Positions 8,839 through 15,296 of a DNA stretch of 64,000 nucleotides are shown piece by piece; positions within the stretch are counted from its first letter, which is position 1; each line of letters starts with the position of its first letter. The notes under the pieces were generated by a model, which did no database searches, was not told where the DNA came from, and saw only the letters and a program-made list of their open reading frames with translations. The stretch is from NCBI RefSeq assembly GCF_011927665.1, contig NZ_JAATJA010000004.1, positions 1 to 64,000 of the forward strand. The letters run 5' to 3'. The stretch comes from Desulfobaculum xiamenense. GTDB taxonomy: Bacteria; Desulfobacterota; Desulfovibrionia; Desulfovibrionales; Desulfovibrionaceae. The position numbers and the translations under genes are program-made.

Positions 8839-9744
8839 TCAGCGTTGCGCCTGCGCTTTCGCTGCCGGAAGCGGAAGCTGCGGGGCAAGGATGAGCAGCA
8901 GTGCGCTGCCGAGGATGCAGGCCATCCCGACGAGGGAATAGGTCGTCATCGGCTCGTGCAGGCACAGAAAACCGAGCGCTGCGGCGCTCAACGGCTCGGC
9001 GAGGCCGAGGGTGGAGGCCGTGGACGCGGGTGTGCGCTTCAGGCCAGCCAGCATCAGACAGAAGGCCAGCGCCGAGGTGACGACGCCGAGGTCCAGCGCC
9101 ACCAGCGAGCCTTTCACGGTCCACAGCCAGTCCGTCGGGTGGAAGTGGAACAGGGGCAGAAGGCACAGTCCGCAGATCAGCAGCAGGACCATCATGATCG
9201 TCTCGGGGGCGTGGTGCCTCGCCAGCGGCTTGCAGAAGATGATGTAGAGCGAATAGGACGCTCCGGCGGCCAGTGAGGGCACGATCTTCATGGGCTGCAT
9301 GGTCTCGGCGCCGGTCCAGTTGAGGAGCACCAGCCCGGCGATGGCCAGTGCGGTGGCCGGATACCACGCAGCCACGGGGCGCTCCTTGAGGAGCACCAGC
9401 GCCAGCACCGCGACGCAGATGGGGGAGAAGCCGATGCTGACCACGGTGCCTACGGCCACACCGACCGCGCGTGCGCCGGTGAAGAAGAAAATTTGGAAGA
9501 GCAGGAGTCCCAGCGCGGAGAGCGCCACGTTCTTCACGGGCCAGTCGTGGGGTTTTGGGAGTATGCCGCGCCATGCGCACCACAGCGTGAGGGCAAGGCC
9601 GCCGATGAGCATGCGCACCGCGCCGATGAGTAGCGGGGACGCGCCGTCCCCGGCGACCAGCGCCTGTGCGAAGCCGGAGGTGCTGAAACACAATGCCCCG
9701 CCGAGAACGAGCAGGGCACCCTTGATTGAGAAATCGTGATTCAT
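8839..9744 (-). CDS. EamA/DMT-family transporter
   Basis: 301 residues with about ten predicted membrane segments arranged as two EamA repeats (residues about 8-140 and 155-290). Typical motifs are LGGALCFSTSGF at the start and a TxASxLxLAEPLSAAxLGFLxLxE pattern in the second half. Members export amino acids or other small metabolites, or import nucleotide-type solutes; the substrate cannot be told. It is separated by a terminator from the amino-acid permease upstream, so it is probably transcribed on its own. Confidence 0.85.
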   Translation of the reverse strand: MNHDFSIKGALLVLGGALCFSTSGFAQALVAGDGASPLLIGAVRMLIGGLALTLWCAWRGILPKPHDWPVKNVALSALGLLLFQIFFFTGARAVGVAVGTVVSIGFSPICVAVLALVLLKERPVAAWYPATALAIAGLVLLNWTGAETMQPMKIVPSLAAGASYSLYIIFCKPLARHHAPETIMMVLLLICGLCLLPLFHFHPTDWLWTVKGSLVALDLGVVTSALAFCLMLAGLKRTPASTASTLGLAEPLSAAALGFLCLHEPMTTYSLVGMACILGSALLLILAPQLPLPAAKAQAQR

Positions 9745-9765
9745 GGCGTTTACAGCCCACCTTTC

Positions 9766-9801
9766 AAAAAAAGGCCCCTGCCCGCAGAGGCAGGCAGGGG
9801 C
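9766..9801 (-). terminator. Terminator of the amino-acid permease gene
   Basis: On the minus strand GCCCCTGCC and GGCAGGGGC form a stem followed by a T7 run. It ends the permease transcript before the EamA gene. Confidence 0.85.
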
Positions 9802-9849
9802 TTCAAGAGATATCCGGCGAGGATGGAGTGAGCCGGACGGTCGTAGTCG

Positions 9850-11364
9850 TTAGCGCGCGGTGCTCTCGGCGGTGGCGCGGCCCTTGGAGCCGTTGCCCTT
9901 GAAGAACACCGGGATGTCGCGGCGGCCGAGGATGCTGGCGCGCAGCTCTTCTTCGGGCAGCTTGGACCACACGGTCTTGTTGGAGAAGTAGAAGAAGAAG
10001 CCCATCACGACCCAGGCCACGAGGCACCAGCGGGAGGCCACGCTGATGTAGGCCGGGGAGCCGGGGATGAGCAGCAGAACGATGCACATGATGGCGGTCA
10101 GCGCACCGACGATGCAGCAGAACAGGCGGTTGGCCTTGTTGGTCACGTCTTCGCTGCCGAGCAGAACGCGGCGGGCGGCGAGGCAGGTGAACAGGTAGCC
10201 GATGCCGGTACCCACGGAGCTCATGTCCACGATCCACACGACCACGGAGCGACCGGCAAAGGGGGTCAGCAGCACGATGGCGACGGTGAACAGAATGGCC
10301 TTGTAGGGGGTGCGGTACTTGGGATGGATGTCACCGAACCATGCGGGCAGGATGCGGCCACGGGCCATGCTCAGGAGCAGGCGGGAGGTGGCGATGTAGA
10401 AGCCGTTGATGCCGGTGCACACTGCGCCCAGAACCGCGCAGGACAGAACCACAGCGCCGAACTTGCCAAAGGCCATGGTGGCGACGGTGCCGGTCGCCCA
10501 GGCGGTGCCGCCGCTGTTGCGCAGGGCGTCCATCTTGGCGAGCATTTCGGGGTAGGGGATCACGATGCCAACGGCCAGCGTCACGAGGCTGTAGAGCACG
10601 ACGCCGCACAGGATGGCGATGATCATGATATTGCGTGCGCGGGCCGGGTCGAAGGAGAATTCCTCGGCGGCCTGGGGCACGGTGTCGAAGCCCACGAAGA
10701 GGAAGGGCGAGATGGCGAAGATCAGGAGCACGCAGGACAGGGCGGAGCGATGCTCTGCGAACGCGGGAACGAGGTTGCCGAAGCTGGCGGTGTCGAGGGC
10801 GGCGGTGCCGGAGAACAGGGCCACGATGCCGATGGTCAGCATGTAGGCCAGGACCACCTGCAGCTTGCCAGCGAAGCTGATGCCGCGGTAGTTCATCCAG
10901 CCAAAGCCGACGGTGCCGGCGGTCATGAGCAGCACTTCACCCATGTAGACCTGCCAGCCCGCTATGGAATACAGCGGTCCGAACTCGAAGACGCCCGGGA
11001 ACAGGAAGCGGAAGATGAGCGCCAGCGCCGCAATGTCGATACAGACGATGGCGATGTAACCCAGAACGAGCGCCCAGCCGCAGATGAATGCCGCCGTGGG
11101 GCCGAAGCCGACGTAGGCATAGGCGAATGCGCCACCGGCGACGGGGGCGTATTTGATCATGTAGCTGTAGCACACGGCCACGAAGCACAGCAGGAATGCG
11201 CCGATAATGAAGCCGGTCAGGGTGCCGAGGGGGCCGGCCTGGGGCAGGAACATGTCGCCGGGGAGGACGAAGCAGCCCCAGCCGACGATAGAACCGAGAG
11301 CCAGCGCCCAGACCTGCGCGGGCGAAAGGGATTTCTCCAACTGTACCTGTTCAACTTGAGCCAT
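9850..11364 (-). CDS. APC-superfamily amino acid/polyamine permease
   Basis: 504 residues with about twelve membrane helices. The first helix carries the family's LALGSIVGWGCFVLPG loop that binds the substrate amino and carboxyl groups. AAEEFSFDPARARN in the middle is the conserved cytoplasmic loop of APC transporters. The start at 11364 (AGAGG upstream) gives a normal length; the longer frame adds an Arg-rich tail. It lies next to, and divergent from, the DUF4125-TauE pair, with a weak sigma-54-like promoter about 70 bases upstream of the start. This suggests that it imports the substrate, or exports the product, of the glycyl radical pathway. The substrate is not readable from sequence. Confidence 0.85.
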   Translation of the reverse strand: MAQVEQVQLEKSLSPAQVWALALGSIVGWGCFVLPGDMFLPQAGPLGTLTGFIIGAFLLCFVAVCYSYMIKYAPVAGGAFAYAYVGFGPTAAFICGWALVLGYIAIVCIDIAALALIFRFLFPGVFEFGPLYSIAGWQVYMGEVLLMTAGTVGFGWMNYRGISFAGKLQVVLAYMLTIGIVALFSGTAALDTASFGNLVPAFAEHRSALSCVLLIFAISPFLFVGFDTVPQAAEEFSFDPARARNIMIIAILCGVVLYSLVTLAVGIVIPYPEMLAKMDALRNSGGTAWATGTVATMAFGKFGAVVLSCAVLGAVCTGINGFYIATSRLLLSMARGRILPAWFGDIHPKYRTPYKAILFTVAIVLLTPFAGRSVVVWIVDMSSVGTGIGYLFTCLAARRVLLGSEDVTNKANRLFCCIVGALTAIMCIVLLLIPGSPAYISVASRWCLVAWVVMGFFFYFSNKTVWSKLPEEELRASILGRRDIPVFFKGNGSKGRATAESTAR

Positions 11365-11435
11365 GACAAACCTCTTCAGTGTAGGGCGTTCGGGGCGATA
11401 TGCCTTTGTCATCGGGGCAGGGCATACGCAGTCGT

Positions 11436-11451
11436 TGCGGGTACGGTGCCG
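11436..11451 (-). promoter_or_regulatory. Possible sigma-54 promoter of the permease gene
   Basis: Read on the minus strand: CGGCACCGTACCCGCA. GG and GC have the required 12-base spacing and the -24 half (GGCAC) is perfect; the -12 half departs from TTGCA at two bases. It shares its first eight bases with the promoter at 11928-11943. The predicted leader is about 60 nt. Confidence 0.45.
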
Positions 11452-11779
11452 GGACCGGTGTCGGGCCGTGTCCTCGGCGCCCTGCCGTGGAACATGAATT
11501 CGTACGTCTTGCCTTGGGTCTGCCATGGTCTTCCAGCGGTCACATGGCTGTCCTTAGGCTGGTGCGGAGAGGAGCGAACGGTTGTCTCCGCATGCGAAAT
11601 CTCTTCTGGGGAAAGCGTATTCGCGAATCGTGACAGAAAGAGCAAAGAGGATGCCAATACGTGAAAATCTTCACCATGTTTGCATATGCCCGAAAGTATT
11701 GGTGAAAAAAATTGCACTTTGCGCGAGGCTCACGGTGGTGCGCAAAGGAAATATCGTTTTCGTAGGAAATTTTTCTTTT

Positions 11780-11797
11780 AGGTAAAATTTTTTACCT
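11780..11797. promoter_or_regulatory. 18-nt perfect palindrome, candidate activator-binding site
   Basis: AGGTAAAA-TT-TTTTACCT is perfectly symmetrical. It lies about 130 bases upstream of the sigma-54 promoter at 11928, a normal distance for an enhancer bound by a sigma-54 activator. Which regulator binds it is inferred only from context. Confidence 0.45.
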
Positions 11798-11927
11798 GTC
11801 AGCGCGGGCGTGGCCAAGTTTCCGTGGAATGGAGCGGGATGCGGGCATGCTACACTTCTCGTGATCTATCAATGACATATGCCGATTGTGACGGGACGAA
11901 CATTCCCGAGGGGCAATCTCCCGGAAA

Positions 11928-11943
11928 CGGCACCGGCCTTGCA
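11928..11943 (+). promoter_or_regulatory. Sigma-54 promoter of the DUF4125-TauE pair
   Basis: CGGCAC-CGGCC-TTGCA agrees with the consensus TGGCAC-N5-TTGCA at all but the first base, with correct GG/GC spacing. The predicted start site is near 11955, giving a leader of about 150 nt before the DUF4125 gene. Confidence 0.75.
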
Positions 11944-12103
11944 CGGGCGCCGCTCGTTATTCTTTTCATAAAGGGTGCCGGTTTCGTCGGCGCGGTCCAG
12001 AGGATGGCATTCGTTAGCGATTGCGGATGGTTGTCATCTGGGATTCGGACGAGCAACGAGCGGACGCCCTGATCGTGCAAACGCTATCGGAGAGGAAGAC
12101 GCT

Positions 12104-12658
12104 ATGACTGAAGAACGCCGCGAGGCTCTTGTTGAGGACATTATTGAACGTGAACTGCGCATGTTTCTGGCCGTGAAAACTCGCGGCGGAAAGTCGCTGT
12201 GCCAGGAGCGGCCCGAGTCCTTCCGTATCATGCGGGAGATGACGCACGGCGTGCTGTCCGAGGCCGTTCTGGAGTCCTATCTCGGCGATCTCGTGCGTGC
12301 CGAGGAGGCCGGGCGCAACTTCATGACTGAGAAGTACGCGCTCATGGACGACCTCATTCCCGCCATCAACACCGACCCGCGCATCCGCGTGATTGTCGAG
12401 GCCGAGGCCGACTGGCGCGACGAGGTGTCCGCGCAGTTCCCGAGAACGGTCCAGCGCGATGGCCGCGAGAGCTTCTGCCTGTATCTGCGCTGCGAATTGC
12501 AGACCTATTCCCCGGCGACGCTCACGGCGTACGCCGCCCTTGTTGATGCCGCGCGGAACGAGGGACGAAACCTCGTGCGTGAACGTTATGAAATTCTCAT
12601 GCGCAAGCTCGGCTACGGCTCCCTCGAAGCCTGCGAAGCGCAGTTGGCGGCGCACTAG
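12104..12658 (+). CDS. DUF4125 family protein
   Basis: 184 residues, soluble and acidic. The pattern ERELRMFLAVKTRGGKSLCQ, then SFRIMREMTHGVLSE and SYLGDLVRAEEAGRNFMTEKY, fits the DUF4125 family, whose function is not known to me. It contains two Cys (in KSLCQ and ESFCLYLRCE, the latter with a second Cys) and conserved Arg/Glu positions that could bind a small molecule. AGAGGAAG precedes the ATG. The TauE/SafE gene starts 24 bases after its stop, so the two form an operon behind a sigma-54 promoter, beside the glycyl radical enzyme block. Confidence 0.75.
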   Translation: MTEERREALVEDIIERELRMFLAVKTRGGKSLCQERPESFRIMREMTHGVLSEAVLESYLGDLVRAEEAGRNFMTEKYALMDDLIPAINTDPRIRVIVEAEADWRDEVSAQFPRTVQRDGRESFCLYLRCELQTYSPATLTAYAALVDAARNEGRNLVRERYEILMRKLGYGSLEACEAQLAAH

Positions 12659-12682
12659 CCGCCAAGGCGGGGAGCCCTTCAC

Positions 12683-13417
12683 ATGCCCGATTCCGTATCC
12701 ATACTGGTTTTCTGTGCGTGGCTCGTCGGTGGCTTCGTCTCCGGCGTCAGCGGCATTGGCGGCGCGATGGTCGCCGTGCCCGTGGCCGCCACGGTCATTC
12801 CGATGCACGAACTGATTCCGTTGAGCTGCATTCTCAACGTGGTCATGGACGGCTGCATCGCTTGCATGCATTTCAGGCATTGCAAGGTCTCCGCCCTGTG
12901 GCCCATGCTGGTCGGCTCCCTGCCCGGAGCCGTCATCGGCCTGTTCATCCTCAAGTTCGTGTCCGGAGCCGTGCTGCAGGGGGCGGTTGGCGCGCTGCTC
13001 CTGTACTATGTCTACTGGCAGCATACCTTCCGCGTCACGCAGGTCCATGCGGAGTCGTGGGGCAAGGGTGGAGCCGCGGGCTTTGGTGCCGGGCTCCTCG
13101 GAACGGCCATTTCTTTTGACGGTCCCCCCGTTGGGGCCTACGGCCTGTACATGGGCTGGAATCCCCGCGTGTTTCTGGGGACGCTTGGTGTGTTCTTCAT
13201 CATCCGCGGAACCATGACCTGCGTGCTGCAGGCCGGGGCCGGGCTGTACACGCCGGACGTCCTGCACTACGCGCTCTACGGCGTGCCCGCCACCATGATC
13301 GGAACGCTCTGCGCGTTTCCGGTCGTCCGCCACATCAACGTCGCCACGTTCAGGCGTGTGCTCATGGCGGTCATCGTCATGGCCGGTCTGGTGTGCCTCG
13401 GACGCTCCTTCCTGTAA
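12683..13417 (+). CDS. TauE/SafE family membrane exporter
   Basis: 244 residues, about eight membrane helices in two repeats. The first repeat begins with GGFVSGVSGIGGAMVAVP, the typical TauE/SafE start; the second carries GFGAGLLGTAISFDGPPVGAY. Characterised relatives export sulfite, sulfoacetate or related anions, although the family is broad. Placed next to a glycyl radical enzyme, a sulfonate-derived anion is an attractive but unproven cargo. It is translated from the DUF4125 transcript. It ends 72 bases from the end of the convergent regulator gene. Confidence 0.85.
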   Translation: MPDSVSILVFCAWLVGGFVSGVSGIGGAMVAVPVAATVIPMHELIPLSCILNVVMDGCIACMHFRHCKVSALWPMLVGSLPGAVIGLFILKFVSGAVLQGAVGALLLYYVYWQHTFRVTQVHAESWGKGGAAGFGAGLLGTAISFDGPPVGAYGLYMGWNPRVFLGTLGVFFIIRGTMTCVLQAGAGLYTPDVLHYALYGVPATMIGTLCAFPVVRHINVATFRRVLMAVIVMAGLVCLGRSFL

Positions 13418-13489
13418 GAGTTCCCACGCGCGCCGTGCCGTCCCGATGGGGCGGCGCGGCGCGATCATCCGGGGGCGCGTCGCCCCTGC

Positions 13490-14995
13490 CTAATCTTCGT
13501 CCTTGATGTCGAGCTGTTTCATCTTGTAGCGCAGGCCCGCGCCGGTGATTTCCATGATGCGCGCCGCCTTGGCCACGTTGCCGCCGGTGACGCGCAGCAC
13601 GTTGCGGATGCACTGTGCCTCGTATTCCTGAAGGCAGGTCTTGAGCGGCACCACGCTGCTGCGTTTGACGTCGGCGTAGTCGTAGTAGTCGCGCTGGAGG
13701 GTGTCCTCGTTCGGTCTGGTTGGCGTGGGCAGGGAGGGGTGGGTGTCGCTGCGCATCTCCATGGAAGCGCACGCCTCGCGGAAGTGGCGGGGTAGTCCCT
13801 CCATTTCGATGGACAAGCGTCCGCCGAGCAGGGCGAGGCTGCCTTCGACCACATGGAGCAGTTCGCGGATGTTTCCCGGCCAGTCGTAGTCCTGAAACAT
13901 CTGCATGACGTCGGCCTCGATGTCGATGCTCGATGCGAGGGGGCGCAACTGCGAGCGGTCGATGAAGGTGCGCGTGAGCAGGGGGATGTCCTGCCTGCGG
14001 CTTCGCAGCGCGGGCACGGAGATGCCGACCACGGCGAGGCGGTAGAACAGGTCGCGGCGTAGGAGGCCTTCTTCCACGGCCTTCAGTGGGTCCTCGTTGA
14101 GGATGCTGATGATGCGCACGTCCACCGGGATTTCCGTGTGGGAGCCGATGCGTCGTACACGCTTTTCCTGAAGCACGCGCAGAAGCTTGGCCTGAAGGCC
14201 CATCGGCATGGAGTTCAGTTCGTCCAGCAGCATGGTGCCGCCGTCGGCCTCCTCGAAGAGGCCGGGCTTGTCTCCCGCGTCGGTGTATGCGCCCTTGGCC
14301 GTACCGAAGAGGATGCCCTCCAGCAGGTTTTCTGGGATGGCCGCGCAGTTCACTGGGATGAGCGGCTGATCGCGGCGTTCGCCGCCCGCATGGATGGCCT
14401 GCGCGAAGAGCTCCTTGCCCGTGCCGCTCTCGCCCCAGATCATGACCGGCGACGAGGTCTGCGCTGCGGTGCGGGCCTCGCGGATGACGTCGAGCAGGGT
14501 CGGGTCTTCTCCGATGAGGCTGTCGAAGGTGTAGAACTCGTAGCTGGTCTTGCCCTTGGGCGGTGCGGCCTTGGGCTGGCGGCGCTTGCGCGCCACCAGC
14601 GACGTGGTGCCTGTCCAGATGGTGAAGGCGATGACGCCGTCCTTCTTTCCGTGGTCGAAGAGGGGGAAGAAGTCGGTGACGGTGCTGGCCAGATAATTGT
14701 TGGTCGTCTTGTAGAAATAGGACTTCTTGAGAAGCGGCTCGCTCTTCTGGAGGCACTCGATGGTGGGGATGCACTCCAGCTCGTGGGGGACATAGAGGCT
14801 GGTGATGTGCTGGCCCACCACGGGCACGCGGTGGAAGCCGTCCACGCGGCGTTGGATGTCGTTCATGTACTCGCAGATGCCGTCGGCATCCACCACGGCC
14901 ACGCCGATGCACATGTCGTCCCAGATGGCGGTCATGGAGGGCGTTAACACGCTCTCCCTGTTGACGTTCAAAAATTTCTTTCTGTCAAAACGCAA
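13490..14995 (-). CDS. PAS-domain sigma-54-dependent transcriptional activator
   Basis: 501 residues. A PAS-like sensor (about 20-135, WDDMCIGVAVVDADGICEYMN) precedes the AAA+ domain: Walker A GESGTGKE at 188-195, Walker B GGTMLLDE at 252-259, and the sigma-54 contact loop reading GAYTDA at 235-240 instead of GAFTGA. A Fis-type helix-turn-helix ends the protein (GNVAKAARIMEITGAGLRYKMKQLDI). The start is a TTG at 14995 with AGAGG upstream. It has no receiver domain, so it should sense a ligand through PAS. It is divergent from the glycyl radical enzyme gene and is the obvious activator of the sigma-54 promoters on both sides. Confidence 0.88.
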   Translation of the reverse strand: MRFDRKKFLNVNRESVLTPSMTAIWDDMCIGVAVVDADGICEYMNDIQRRVDGFHRVPVVGQHITSLYVPHELECIPTIECLQKSEPLLKKSYFYKTTNNYLASTVTDFFPLFDHGKKDGVIAFTIWTGTTSLVARKRRQPKAAPPKGKTSYEFYTFDSLIGEDPTLLDVIREARTAAQTSSPVMIWGESGTGKELFAQAIHAGGERRDQPLIPVNCAAIPENLLEGILFGTAKGAYTDAGDKPGLFEEADGGTMLLDELNSMPMGLQAKLLRVLQEKRVRRIGSHTEIPVDVRIISILNEDPLKAVEEGLLRRDLFYRLAVVGISVPALRSRRQDIPLLTRTFIDRSQLRPLASSIDIEADVMQMFQDYDWPGNIRELLHVVEGSLALLGGRLSIEMEGLPRHFREACASMEMRSDTHPSLPTPTRPNEDTLQRDYYDYADVKRSSVVPLKTCLQEYEAQCIRNVLRVTGGNVAKAARIMEITGAGLRYKMKQLDIKDED

Positions 14996-15296
14996 TTTTC
15001 ACAACCTCTGGGAAATGGGTGCTGGCAAGGTGAATGGCCGAGTGCGTTCCTGCCTGGCGAACCGCAAAATAAAAAATATTTTGGAAAAGGAAAGAAATTT
15101 TTCGAAATCAAAATTTTTTCCAGGGCGCCACGAGTAGGGCATGTTCGCAAGAAAGTGGCGTAATTCCATGGTGTTGGTTCATTTTTCGATCGTGATTTTT
15201 GGTCTGGCATGGCCCGTGCAAGTTATAAAAATAACAAGCGAGCGAACATCGTTTAAAACTTCTTCTGGGAAAATTTCGAACGAACAGGAGACCGAG
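14996..15296. promoter_or_regulatory. Divergent control region of regulator and glycyl radical enzyme
   Basis: 301 AT-rich bases. It holds the sigma-54 promoter at 15205-15220 and AT-rich near-palindromes of the type GAAATTTTTCGAA (15094-15106) and GGGAAAATTTCGAAC (15267-15281). A related GAAATTTTTGAA lies on the minus strand at 14967-14978 inside the start of the regulator gene. These resemble the element at 11766-11775 in the other control region. Confidence 0.55.
15205..15220 (+). promoter_or_regulatory. Sigma-54 promoter of the glycyl radical enzyme operon
   Basis: TGGCAT-GGCCC-GTGCA: the -24 GG and -12 GC have correct spacing, and only two bases depart from TGGCAC-N5-TTGCA. The transcript should begin near 15232, leaving a leader of about 65 nt before the ATG at 15297. 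Confidence 0.7.

Larger units (their letters stand above)
11365..12103. promoter_or_regulatory. 739-bp divergent control region between permease and DUF4125 gene
   Basis: No gene is seen here. It holds the two sigma-54-type promoters described separately, and an AT-rich part (11690-11800) that contains an 18-nt perfect palindrome and a GAAATTTTTC element. A-T richness between promoter and enhancer is usual for sigma-54 systems, where the DNA must bend to bring the activator to the polymerase. Confidence 0.6.
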
